Assembly: GCA_946183145.1 (NCBI GenBank)
Contig: CAMGZM010000014.1
Span: 1-60,373, forward strand
Length of the DNA stretch: 60,373 bases
Reading direction: 5' to 3'
Origin: an uncultured Fretibacterium sp.
GTDB lineage: Bacteria; Synergistota; Synergistia; Synergistales; Aminobacteriaceae
Shown here: in pieces, positions 29,133 to 38,611 of the stretch
How positions within the stretch are numbered: the first letter of the stretch is position 1
How the letters are laid out: every line of letters begins with the position of its first letter
Translations under genes and position numbers: made by a program
The notes under the pieces: generated by a model
Seen by the model: only the letters and a program-made list of their open reading frames with translations
Told to the model about the DNA's origin: nothing
Database searches by the model: none

Positions 29133-29402
29133 ATGTTCGTAATAATGGCTTATGACGTAAATTCAAAGCGTGTTGCCAAAGTCCTCAAGACATCGCGGCG
29201 TTATCTTCTCTGGGTTCAGAACAGTGTATTTGAAGGCGAGATTACTCCCGGACGTTTGAACGCTCTGAAAAACGAACTCAGGAAAATTATCAGCGAGGAC
29301 GAGGACAGAATTTTGTTTTACGTTTGGTCGAATAAACACTATCAGGACAGGATATGCTTAGGCGTGAACAGTGAAGTTATTGATGATACGGGTATAATCT
29401 GA
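29133..29402 (+). CDS. cas2: Cas2
   Basis: An 89-residue Cas2 of ferredoxin-like fold: MFVIMAYDVNSKRVAKV carries the conserved first-strand aspartate. WVQNSVFEGEITPGRL and ILFYVWSNKHY follow. It bridges Cas1 dimers in the integrase. AGGAGG lies just before ATG 29133, 10 nt after cas1. The frame is open upstream within cas1, which is not meaningful. Confidence 0.93.
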   Translation: MFVIMAYDVNSKRVAKVLKTSRRYLLWVQNSVFEGEITPGRLNALKNELRKIISEDEDRILFYVWSNKHYQDRICLGVNSEVIDDTGII

Positions 29403-29690
29403 CATTGAGATTTAACGGGCAGGCAGAATTATCTGACAATTATGTGCGGAAAATGGTCAAAAACATGAAGCCTTACGCTGTAAGTATTAACAAAGCTGAT
29501 TTTTTATGACTTTGACCAATATAAAGAATGAGCTTTGAAAAATTGAGTTTTTTGCAACAAGTGCGGAAGTGTGAAAAAATGTGTTTTGTGGCTTTGATGA
29601 TGGTTTATGAGTTTGGCTGATTATTGATTTGCGTAATTCAAGCAGGCGTGTTAAAATCCGCGACATAGTAATTATGCGGTGTGTCGAGGG
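29403..29690 (+). promoter_or_regulatory. CRISPR leader with extended -10 promoter
   Basis: A 288-nt AT-rich non-coding stretch lies between cas2 and the first repeat. TGTTAAAAT (29649-29657) is an extended -10 about 34 nt before the first repeat. The degenerate repeats lie at the far end of the array, so new spacers should enter here. No other gene is visible. Confidence 0.6.
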
Positions 29691-30918
29691 GTTACGAATG
29701 TTCCTATGAGGGATTGAAACGAAGTTGATGACGATGCTATCGCTTTCTGTGGAGGTTACGAATGTTCCTATGAGGGATTGAAACGTTCAAGGAACTCAAT
29801 CATTCCAATACCAAAGTTACGAATGTTCCTATGAGGGATTGAAACCAATTGCGCTCCTTCCTTCCTCTCTCGCCCTTCGTTACGAATGTTCCTATGAGGG
29901 ATTGAAACTATCTATTGGAAAGGGGATTAATGTAGTTATCGTTACGAATGTTCCTATGAGGGATTGAAACCAATTGCGCTCCTTCCTTCCTCTCTCGCCC
30001 TTCGTTACGAATGTTCCTATGAGGGATTGAAACTTCCTCTCTATGTCCCATGCATTCAGGGCATACGGTTACGAATGTTCCTATGAGGGATTGAAACCAT
30101 TTGTTGCTTACTCTTTGAACTGCCACTCCGTTACGAATGTTCCTATGAGGGATTGAAACCATGATGTAGGCCTCCCCTAAGCATTCATCAGGGTTACGAA
30201 TGTTCCTATGAGGGATTGAAACCTACCCAGCAAAATTAATTAGTTCGGCAGATAAGGTTACGAATGTTCCTATGAGGGATTGAAACAATCAACAAGTTTG
30301 GGCTGAAATACTGCCTCGTTACGAATGTTCCTATGAGGGATTGAAACCCCATATTCGCAACGTTTTGAATTCCCCACTTCCGTTACGAATGTTCCTATGA
30401 GGGATTGAAACCATCAGCCATATTAATATTACTTTCATCAGTTGGTTACGAATGTTCCTATGAGGGATTGAAACTTGAAGGTTCCATTAACCACCCTTCG
30501 CGATCCCAGTTACGAATGTTCCTATGAGGGATTGAAACCTTATACCCGAACCTTTAAGTTTACTCATACCATGTTACGAATGTTCCTATGAGGGATTGAA
30601 ACCAGCAAGCCGTCCCTCCCAAGGGTCTTCATCCCGTTACGAATGTTCCTATGAGGGATTGAAACCTTGTCGTAGTACTCCTCCACTCTCTCACTGAGGG
30701 TTACGAATGTTCCTATGAGGGATTGAAACGAGAAGGAAACAAGTTGAAGAGCCATTGGGAGGTTACGAATGTTCCTATGAGGGATTGAAACTCTTTGATG
30801 AGCGGGATATGGAAGTACTCACACGTTACACAATGTTCCTATGAGGGATTGAACCCCACAAACTGCATTATTGAGTTTGTATGTTTCGTTACACAATGTT
30901 CCTGTGAGGGATTGAAAT
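29691..30918 (+). CRISPR. CRISPR array, 20 repeats and 19 spacers
   Basis: Eighteen identical 30-nt repeats start GTTACGAATG and end GATTGAAAC. Two terminal 31-nt degenerate copies (30825-30855, 30888-30918) carry an ACA in place of G after GTTAC plus 3' changes, marking the old end. Spacers are 31-34 nt. Spacers 3 (29846-29878) and 5 (29971-30003) are identical. The last 8 nt, ATTGAAAC, match the usual type III/I 5' handle, so the array is read on the plus strand from cas2 toward the effector genes. Cas6 at 40403 should cut within the repeat. Confidence 0.97.
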
Positions 30919-30991
30919 TTCTTTACAATATTCACGAACTACTAAGCACAAATTAAGTATAACTTCATCGCTTTTTGTCCACTGACTGCGA

Positions 30992-30997
30992 TATAAT
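30992..30997 (+). promoter_or_regulatory. Possible -10 of the effector operon
   Basis: TATAAT lies 40 nt before the ATG of the CARF gene. No good -35 is seen at normal spacing, so this is tentative. Confidence 0.35.
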
Positions 30998-31036
30998 TTC
31001 TTCATTCAATGAAAAACTTTCAAGGAGGCAGCAATA

Positions 31037-32503
31037 ATGGACGAGAAAAAGAAAGTGCTGTTTTCATTTGTTGGAAGCCGCGATCCCTATTCAGACGGAA
31101 AAGCAAAAAGGCTCTGGAAAAAATTTCAGGGCCGCGAAACAACTTCAGAAGGCAGCGTGCTCACAGCGTGCAGATGGCTGAAACCCGACATAGTTTATCT
31201 TTTCCCGTCAAGCAAGGAGAAAGCCGCACAGCCCGGAAATCACACCGAAGACAAAGCAAACGAAGCCCGCGAAATTATACTCTCAAAGTTCGGCGTCAAA
31301 GAATGCACCGTAATGCCCCTCATGACAGAAAACGCAACGGATACGACAAAACTTTACACGTGTCTTCGCAACAACATGCGGAGGATATTCAACAGCCTGA
31401 CGAAAAATTACCCCGATGAGCAGGACTGCATCAGAAACAGGTATGAGCTGATCTTCATTCTGACTTCCGGCACTCAGCAGATGAACGAGAGCGCAAGATT
31501 ATTCCTTCCGAGCCTGCCCTATGAATTCCAGTACTACACGTGCATTGCTCCAGGATTCGCGCAGGGCAAAGACAGAGTCAAGCCCACTGACTTAAAGCTC
31601 GCGGATGAAGCTCGGCTGCTTAAATCGATAGAGGCCAATGCAGACGGTTACTACTTTCACTCAGTTGTAGAAAATTGTAGGATATTGGCTGAAGTTTCCG
31701 TATTGGAAAAGCGTCGGGATCGTTCAAACGTAATCGCAAATTTATTCACAGCGTATGAAGACATCGATGTAATGCAGTACGATTCAGCATACGATAAAAT
31801 ATCGCTGGCAGCAAGTTATTACAGCAGGCACAAGGAAGATTTTCAGGAAAAACAGCCGATCTTGCCTATAGCTGAAATAGGTGAGGTGCTTAACAGACAG
31901 GCGGAATTTCTCAAAGGTTTATGGGGCAGAGTCAGAACCAATGATGAGGGTGAAGACGTGAACAGCCTGATAGATTTGTTCTTCAACATGGAACGCGCTT
32001 ACACTCGCGGGAATTATGTTGACGTTCTCGCAAGGTTCTGGCGTTTGCGTGAGGGAATGATGAACTTCAGACTGCTGACGTATCACAAACTTGACAGAAG
32101 AAACTTGAGAAAACCATTCATCAGCAAAGAGGATGAGCAGACCCGCAAAGCAAATTATGACCGTTTAATGAAAAGTGATTACCGCGACAGAGTAGACCCT
32201 AACGGCTGGGTGAGGAATGAGATAATCGCGGTTGTGTCATTGCTGACGGGGTTTTTCGGAGACAGGGAGCTTGCAGAATTTGAGAACGTCTACAGGGCAA
32301 AGCTCGAACGTCTTCAGAAAGCGCGGAATCAAACAATCGTCGCTCATGGAATGCTTCCGGTGTCAAAAGATGCTGCGGATATGTGCATGACGTTAGGCAA
32401 AGAAATAATCAAACTCATTCCGGGCGGCCATGAAGTTTATGACATTTACCCGTTCAAGCGCGAGAATATTCAGGAAGTGTTGAATCTGCTGAAATATATT
32501 TGA
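31037..32503 (+). CDS. CARF-HEPN ancillary RNase (Csm6/Csx1 or Cas02710 type)
   Basis: A 488-residue type III accessory effector. The N-terminal CARF (Rossmann) domain has VLFSFVGSRDPYSDG at the first strand and the ligand-loop-like LTSGTQQMNESA (142-153). The C-terminal helical part ends with RNQTIVAHG (R430 to H437), an Rx4-6H HEPN RNase signature. It is expected to bind cyclic oligoadenylate made by Cas10 and then degrade RNA. ATG 31037 follows AGGAGG. It is the first gene after the array and lies 10 nt before the large RAMP gene, so it is co-transcribed with the complex. Confidence 0.82.
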   Translation: MDEKKKVLFSFVGSRDPYSDGKAKRLWKKFQGRETTSEGSVLTACRWLKPDIVYLFPSSKEKAAQPGNHTEDKANEAREIILSKFGVKECTVMPLMTENATDTTKLYTCLRNNMRRIFNSLTKNYPDEQDCIRNRYELIFILTSGTQQMNESARLFLPSLPYEFQYYTCIAPGFAQGKDRVKPTDLKLADEARLLKSIEANADGYYFHSVVENCRILAEVSVLEKRRDRSNVIANLFTAYEDIDVMQYDSAYDKISLAASYYSRHKEDFQEKQPILPIAEIGEVLNRQAEFLKGLWGRVRTNDEGEDVNSLIDLFFNMERAYTRGNYVDVLARFWRLREGMMNFRLLTYHKLDRRNLRKPFISKEDEQTRKANYDRLMKSDYRDRVDPNGWVRNEIIAVVSLLTGFFGDRELAEFENVYRAKLERLQKARNQTIVAHGMLPVSKDAADMCMTLGKEIIKLIPGGHEVYDIYPFKRENIQEVLNLLKYI

Positions 32504-32513
32504 GGAGGAAAAT

Positions 32514-34769
32514 ATGCCTTTCCATAATCCGTATAATTTTGTCAGAACGCCGGCGAGATCCGATAAAGTTCTTTGCAGTCCATTCGCCGGAGATTATGAC
32601 CCTTCAAAGCCCGAACGCAGAGAAAATTTTTCAAGATACTGGCCCGAAAGATACAGCGGTGAAATTTCCGTAAGACTCAGAACAGCAACTCCCCTTTTCA
32701 TCACAGACCCACGAACAAAAACTCCCTCTCAAGTTAGCAACCACTATATTTATGACTGCATGGCCGAGATTCCCGCAACGGCGTTAAAGGGGATGTTGAG
32801 TTCTGCTTACGAGATAATCACTAACAGCCGTTACAGGGTATTTTCTGAGAAACAGCATTCCAGGCGTTTGGGATTCCGCTATCAGGCTAACGCGTCATTA
32901 GTTCCGGGAAGAGTCAGAGAGTCAGGCGGAAAATTTACCGTAACACTTTTCACAGGAACGTCAAGAATCGGCCATGATAAAGCTGACGGCCCGTTATATG
33001 CGGCGTGGCTTCCGGCTTACAGAGGAGGACGCTGCATAATCCCCGGCGAAATTCATAACGCAATGTACTGCGAAAACGTAGAACTCGGACTCTACAGTTA
33101 CAGAGGCGGAATATTCAAATTATGGTGCGTCAAAAGCATAGGCGGCAAACAATTTCAGCCAATAAGCAGAAATATCTCGGCGAACTGCGAGCAAACAATA
33201 AGGGCGGACGGCTACATAGTAATATCCGGCAAGACAATCAACCGAAAGCATGACGAAAGATTTTTCTTCAACGAGAGCGGCAAAAATCCTGTAGAGCTTC
33301 CGATTTCCGATCCTGTGAGAAAACGTTACGAGGATTTAATCGCGGATTATCAGAGAACGCACGAAATCATAAACGGAAGGGAACAGAATCCCGTAAATGA
33401 TCCGAATGATGAAGAAATAATTTTCGGCAGTCATATCGATGACCCTTCTATGCTTGATCTTAGGGACGGCGATTTTGTTTACGTCAAAACAGACGGAACG
33501 AAAGCAGAAGCCCTTTACCCCGTGCAAATTTCGCGCGAGCTTCATGAAGCATCAGTGTGGGATTGTCTCGATAAGAGTCTCAAACCAGCAAATGACATAT
33601 CACAGTTATCACCCGCAGATCGTCTTTTCGGATGGATAAATCAAAGCGGCTCCGGGTCATGGAAAGGGAAAATACAAATTACTTCAGCCAAATATGAATC
33701 TTCAGACGGAATCTCAGACCCCGTAGAACATTTTGATGAGCCTTTAACACTAAGCATACTGGGAGAGCCTAAGCCGTCGCAGGCAAGATTTTATCTCGGC
33801 AAAAATGACGGAAGCCCTCAGAATAACGGCATTCCGAAAGAGAGAGCATCATACAGCCCCGGCAAGCATATACGAGGCAGGAAAGTTTATCTTCATCATA
33901 CGCTTCATTTCCTGAAGAAAGATGAGCGCGGGCAATATTGGGACTCATTCGCGCAAAACGGTTTCAGGCGTGAGAAATCAAATCAGAACCGTTCAATAAG
34001 CGGGTGGATTCCTCCTCAAAAGACATTCAGCTTCAAAATACGCGTTGAAAATCTGACAAGTGAAGAGTTAGGTGCGCTGTTGATTCTGTTTTCGATCGAT
34101 AACGAATGCTGCTTCAGATTGGGTTATGGTAAACCGCTGGGATTGGGCAGCGTCAGACTCTCGATAAACGGAGATATAGAGATAGCGACAGGTCAGCAGC
34201 TTTCAGAGCGTTACAGAAGTATTACAGCGTCGCAGAAATATCGCCTCCCTGAATCTGAACGCGAAAAATGTATCAAGGCGTACCAAAAAGCAATGGCGGC
34301 GGCATACAGCACCGTGATTTTTGAGGATGTGAAAGTGCCTGATGTTTTGCGCTTTAGTGATGATTTGTATAACCTGCTTAATGATGACCAGAAAAAAACG
34401 CTCCATGAAGTATGGCTTTCTGCGTTAGACAGAGACCAGAACACTGCACCGACAAATGAATTGCCCGAAAAAGAAACGTTGACGGAACTTTTCACGGAAG
34501 AATATTTTGATGAGAAATACAAGGAAGATTTGCGGAACTGGAGAGAATACCGAAAACAGAGCAGGAAAAATGATTACGGCTGGAGAAAACTCGATTTCAT
34601 AAAGTCGTTTATCGATTCAATGAAGGGTTTTACTGAGCCTGTAATGTACCCCGTAAGCAGAAAAGGCAACGAGGGATTTCAATGGTTCGCGGAAAATGAA
34701 AGAATTGCTGATGGAAAATGCACAGGATATTCACTGCCTGAAATGGGAAAAACTTTAGAGGAGCTGTAA
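32514..34769 (+). CDS. Type III-D RAMP protein, TIGR03986-like (Cas7 with insertion)
   Basis: A 751-residue RAMP protein. It begins MPFHNPYNFVRTP, a start typical of the TIGR03986 family. RAMP features include SVRLRTATPLFI, IPATALKGMLSSAYE and the glycine-rich LGYGKPLGLGSVRLS. A large charged insertion and a helical C-terminus make it much longer than a single Cas7. In III-D variant (III-Dv) complexes a Cas7-insertion subunit of this size is present. It should form part of the crRNA-binding backbone. ATG follows GAGGAGG. Confidence 0.8.
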   Translation: MPFHNPYNFVRTPARSDKVLCSPFAGDYDPSKPERRENFSRYWPERYSGEISVRLRTATPLFITDPRTKTPSQVSNHYIYDCMAEIPATALKGMLSSAYEIITNSRYRVFSEKQHSRRLGFRYQANASLVPGRVRESGGKFTVTLFTGTSRIGHDKADGPLYAAWLPAYRGGRCIIPGEIHNAMYCENVELGLYSYRGGIFKLWCVKSIGGKQFQPISRNISANCEQTIRADGYIVISGKTINRKHDERFFFNESGKNPVELPISDPVRKRYEDLIADYQRTHEIINGREQNPVNDPNDEEIIFGSHIDDPSMLDLRDGDFVYVKTDGTKAEALYPVQISRELHEASVWDCLDKSLKPANDISQLSPADRLFGWINQSGSGSWKGKIQITSAKYESSDGISDPVEHFDEPLTLSILGEPKPSQARFYLGKNDGSPQNNGIPKERASYSPGKHIRGRKVYLHHTLHFLKKDERGQYWDSFAQNGFRREKSNQNRSISGWIPPQKTFSFKIRVENLTSEELGALLILFSIDNECCFRLGYGKPLGLGSVRLSINGDIEIATGQQLSERYRSITASQKYRLPESEREKCIKAYQKAMAAAYSTVIFEDVKVPDVLRFSDDLYNLLNDDQKKTLHEVWLSALDRDQNTAPTNELPEKETLTELFTEEYFDEKYKEDLRNWREYRKQSRKNDYGWRKLDFIKSFIDSMKGFTEPVMYPVSRKGNEGFQWFAENERIADGKCTGYSLPEMGKTLEEL

Positions 34770-36365
34770 ATGTATCTGATAAATCTTGAGACGAGCGGAA
34801 ATCAGGCGTATATATTCGCATCGAACAAGCTGCGTAATATCACAGGAGCTTCGGAGCTTCTTTACCGTGTCGGAACAAAATACGTTGAGCGCGCTTTGAA
34901 AACAGTTTCTGGGCGTGAGTTCAGCGTCAAAAATATCACAGACGAAAAACCCATTGAGGACGAAAATTCGCCGGACTTTGAAGCAGTCATAGCAACATCG
35001 GGAAAAGCGTTGTTACTTGCAAGAGACAGAGAGTCCGCAAAGAGATTCATAACCGAATGGAGCAGAATTATAGCTGATGAAGCCCCCGGAGTTGACGCGC
35101 TTGCGGTGTGTTCGCAAAGCTCGTTTGATGTCCGTGCGGGAATTGATGAGTACATGAAAGTTTTTCGTGAAACAGAGCGTGAAATGACTTTGCTCAGGAT
35201 AAACGAGGGATCGTCATTGTCGCGTTTTCAGAGGATTCCCGTAACATCTGAGTGCGTATATTCAGGTTTGCCCGCGTCATTTGTGGAAGACGGCCGGCCA
35301 ATTTCGGAAAAAAGCCTAGCACAGCGCAAAGCCTCGAAAGATTCCGAGATAGGGAGCCGAATGAAGAAACTATTTCCCGGCAATGCGAGCGAGAAAATTC
35401 TGGACGGTCTCGACGGTCTTGAGGGTTTGGACTGGCTTGCGGTGATTCATGCTGACGGCAACGGACTCGGACAGCTATTCATAAATTTGGGCGATTACGT
35501 GAAAAAACTTGCCGGGGAAAAAGCAACAGGACGCGACTACATAAATTACTACCGAAAATTTTCGTCAGCATTGGACGAGATAAGCTGGGCCGCGTTCAAT
35601 AAAACAGTCTGGGAAATATGGGGAAATACTGAGCCTCTAATCATTCCCATAGTTGTCGGCGGTGATGATTTGACCGCAGTAATGGACGGTTACGAGAGCT
35701 TGAGGTTTGCTGAACGCTTCATGATAAATTTCTGCAACGGCACGCAGAAGAATGAAGATACAAAAATGATTCTTGAAAGCAGCGGAATAAAAAATCTCGG
35801 AATGTGCGCGGGAATCTCAATCGCAAAACCTCATTTCCCTTTTTCACAGTCTTACAGCCTCGCAGAAGAGTTAATGAAAAGCGCGAAACGTGTAAAAACT
35901 CAATACGGAGCAGACAGCATAGCAATGGATTTCCACATTCTTTATGATTCGTCGGTCTCTTCACTCTCAGACATTCGCGGAAAAATGACTATAGGCGACA
36001 GAATATTGACGCAGAAACCTTACGTAATATCCCAAGGGCAGACATTAGCGCAGGCTGCGAGTGATGAATGGCAAATTTCCCACGATTACGGCAAATTCAC
36101 GAAAGCCGTTGAAGCACTGAAGAGTCTTCCGTCATCACAGGCGCATGGAGTCAGGGATGATCTTTTCGCGCAGATGAGAGAGACGCAGGAGTCGGAATGG
36201 CAGTTCTTGCTGTCATCATATCCCGGGTTAAAAGACGCGTGGAAAGATGTTCAGGGAGATTTGAAGCTCTACACAAAAATCAACGCTGACGAATACAGCA
36301 CGGTGTTTCTTGATGCGCTTGAAATGATGAAATTTCTTGACGACAAGGAGAATCAGACGGAATGA
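34770..36365 (+). CDS. cas10: Cas10, short form without HD domain
   Basis: A 531-residue large subunit. It starts directly in a palm-like region (NLETSGNQAYIFASNKLRNI) with no N-terminal HD nuclease motif. The first palm has AVIHADGNGLGQLF (D229). The second has the cyclase VVGGDDLTAVMD (GGDD at 297-300). Helical Cas11-like segments form the C-terminus. GGDD predicts cyclic oligoadenylate synthesis on target RNA binding, matching the CARF effector. Lack of HD means no DNase activity from this subunit. It starts one base after the preceding stop and overlaps the next gene by 4 nt. Confidence 0.88.
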   Translation: MYLINLETSGNQAYIFASNKLRNITGASELLYRVGTKYVERALKTVSGREFSVKNITDEKPIEDENSPDFEAVIATSGKALLLARDRESAKRFITEWSRIIADEAPGVDALAVCSQSSFDVRAGIDEYMKVFRETEREMTLLRINEGSSLSRFQRIPVTSECVYSGLPASFVEDGRPISEKSLAQRKASKDSEIGSRMKKLFPGNASEKILDGLDGLEGLDWLAVIHADGNGLGQLFINLGDYVKKLAGEKATGRDYINYYRKFSSALDEISWAAFNKTVWEIWGNTEPLIIPIVVGGDDLTAVMDGYESLRFAERFMINFCNGTQKNEDTKMILESSGIKNLGMCAGISIAKPHFPFSQSYSLAEELMKSAKRVKTQYGADSIAMDFHILYDSSVSSLSDIRGKMTIGDRILTQKPYVISQGQTLAQAASDEWQISHDYGKFTKAVEALKSLPSSQAHGVRDDLFAQMRETQESEWQFLLSSYPGLKDAWKDVQGDLKLYTKINADEYSTVFLDALEMMKFLDDKENQTE

Positions 36366-38611
36366 AGACAAGACTTCTGAGAATAGAATTCCAGTCCGAC
36401 TGGCACATAGGAACAGGAGCCGGAATCCCCGGAAGCACAGACCGCCAAGTCTTGAGAGATTCTCAGGGGCTGCCTTACGTGCCGGGGAAAACTCTCACAG
36501 GAATATTACGGGACGCGGCCGAATTTGTAGCAGATGTTCGCGGCGGAAGCGTGAAAGATTTACCGTCAAAAATATTCGGTGCTCAATCGGAGTCAGATTC
36601 ATGCGCGAGGGCGGCTAAAATCGGGATAAGCAGCGCGGAATTTCCCGGAGAAATACGAGATTACATTTTGCGGAATGATTTAACGTCAGCACTATTTCAC
36701 GTTCAGCCCGGAATAAAGATCTACAATGAAACAGGCTGCGCGCAAGAAGATCATTTGTTTTCACTCGAAAAGGTTCGGCGCGGTTGTGTGCTTTATGCTG
36801 AAGTTGTTTTCATGGAAGAGCTTTCTGATGATGAAATGAAGCTGCTTGATGACGCTGTGAAAGCTGTACGCAGAATCGGAGGCAAAAGAAGACGCGGTGC
36901 GGGACTCTGTAATTTGCGCTGGGTCTCAGGCATTAAGGAGCAGGAATCACACGCAGGCTTTTCACTTCAGGATTTCGATTCACCGCTTAAGCTGAAAGTG
37001 AGACTGACGAATCTACAGCCGCTGATAATAGCAGGGAAGGCACTCGGCAATACAGTTCAGAGTGAGACGGAAATACCCGGATATATGCTCCTCTCGTATT
37101 ATGTGAATAAAGTTTTTTCACCGCTCGGAAAAGAACGAATGCAGAAAGCCGTAACGAACAATGAAATCATAGTCAGCAACTTTCTCCCGGAACTTTGCGG
37201 GCATGAAGCGTTACCCGTTCCGCTCTGCATGGCCGAGAAAAAAGAAAGCAAAGAATTAGTCAACCGTCTTGTAGCTGAAGCGGCCGGAAATGAGCAGATG
37301 AAAGACATTCGCAGCGGCTATATCAGGGTTCAGCCGGGTGAAATGATCTATTACTCAGCAGGAATCCATAAAAGCACGAGGACTCACAACACAGTAGAAG
37401 ATGAATCACAGAGGCCGGACGAAACAACAGGCGGATTATTCACGTATGAATCAATCGACGCGGAGCAGAAATTCATCGGCACAGTAAAAATCGCAAAATC
37501 GCTCCTGAATGACGTAATGCAGTCGGGAGGAAGGGAAAAAATTTTCTCAGCATTAAGCCGGGACATTCACAAGATTGGACGCTCAAGCAAGGACGAGTAT
37601 GGAAAAGTGATTATCGAAACAGTTTCGCAGTCTGAAAAAGAAAGTGAATCATCCGGGCTTCTTCAAGGAAAATATTTAGTGATATATCTGAAGTCGGATA
37701 TTCTTCTGAGAGATGAATACAACGGATATTCAACGAGGCTTGACGATATGAAGAAGGCACTCGGCGAAAAACTCGGTGTAACTCTTGATGACATTCCGCA
37801 AAATGAATGGCAGGAAAAAGGAGACAGCAACATTTCTCCGCTTGGAGGAACTCGCGGGCATTGCGTAAGAACAGGGAGGCGCGATTCGTGGCAAACTGTC
37901 TGGACACTTCCGAGACCGTCATTAATATATTTCCGTGAAGGCAGCATTTTTGTGTTCAAAGTCTCAGACCCTGAGCACTGGAGCGCGGAAAAAGCAGAAT
38001 CACTCACTCAAAACGGATTAGGTGAAAGATTAGCGGAAGGATACGGGCAGATTATGCTCAACCCCGATTTTATTTGCGGCACTGACGAAAAGTTATCACG
38101 AGGCGAAATCACAAGCACAGCAGTTGACTCAAGCCGGGGAATTTCAGCCGGGGAAAATTTTTCGGACTTCCTTGACGATCTGAAGAATGATGCAGTACGC
38201 AGACGCTTCCGGCAAATCGCAAGACGTGAAGCCTACGAGATAATACACGGCAGCAGCAGAAATCCTTTCACGGGATATGATGACGTATCATGCGACAAGA
38301 ACAGCCGTCCCACCGCGAGCCAGTTCGGTGCGTTAAGAGAGGCAGTATCAGCAGGCATTAACATATTTCGGAAATGGACGGAACTTATCAGCACAGAGAG
38401 CAGCAATCAAAACTCGTGGAGTAAAGACTGGCAGGAAATGCTGAGAGATTTAGCCGAAAATCCCGGAATTTTTGTGAGCTTGAGACCGTCTTTTTCTGAT
38501 TTCCATTTTGAGCCTGACACCGCCGGGGAAATGCTCGCAATATTTCTCGATGTCCTTTGCGAGGCCGTATTTGATGACGAAAAAGAGCAGAAAGGAGCTG
38601 TGAATGAATGA
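36362..38611 (+). CDS. csx10: Csx10-like fused RAMP protein (Cas7-Cas5-Cas11 type)
   Basis: A 749-residue protein with at least three parts. The N-terminal RAMP domain has SDWHIGTGAGIPG, GLPYVPGKTLTGILRDA and the glycine-rich RRIGGKRRRGAGLCNL. A second RAMP/Cas5-like part begins LKVRLTNLQPLIIAGKALG. The last 150 residues are helical, as a Cas11 domain would be. This matches the Csx10 marker of type III-D and the Cas7-Cas5-Cas11 fusion of III-Dv complexes. Subdomain naming is inference. Confidence 0.75.
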   Translation: MKTRLLRIEFQSDWHIGTGAGIPGSTDRQVLRDSQGLPYVPGKTLTGILRDAAEFVADVRGGSVKDLPSKIFGAQSESDSCARAAKIGISSAEFPGEIRDYILRNDLTSALFHVQPGIKIYNETGCAQEDHLFSLEKVRRGCVLYAEVVFMEELSDDEMKLLDDAVKAVRRIGGKRRRGAGLCNLRWVSGIKEQESHAGFSLQDFDSPLKLKVRLTNLQPLIIAGKALGNTVQSETEIPGYMLLSYYVNKVFSPLGKERMQKAVTNNEIIVSNFLPELCGHEALPVPLCMAEKKESKELVNRLVAEAAGNEQMKDIRSGYIRVQPGEMIYYSAGIHKSTRTHNTVEDESQRPDETTGGLFTYESIDAEQKFIGTVKIAKSLLNDVMQSGGREKIFSALSRDIHKIGRSSKDEYGKVIIETVSQSEKESESSGLLQGKYLVIYLKSDILLRDEYNGYSTRLDDMKKALGEKLGVTLDDIPQNEWQEKGDSNISPLGGTRGHCVRTGRRDSWQTVWTLPRPSLIYFREGSIFVFKVSDPEHWSAEKAESLTQNGLGERLAEGYGQIMLNPDFICGTDEKLSRGEITSTAVDSSRGISAGENFSDFLDDLKNDAVRRRFRQIARREAYEIIHGSSRNPFTGYDDVSCDKNSRPTASQFGALREAVSAGINIFRKWTELISTESSNQNSWSKDWQEMLRDLAENPGIFVSLRPSFSDFHFEPDTAGEMLAIFLDVLCEAVFDDEKEQKGAVNE

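Noticed and set aside
29908-30755. Minus-strand open frames through the CRISPR array with a repeated SIPHRNIRN peptide
   Set aside because: They are translations of the repeat units, not genes.
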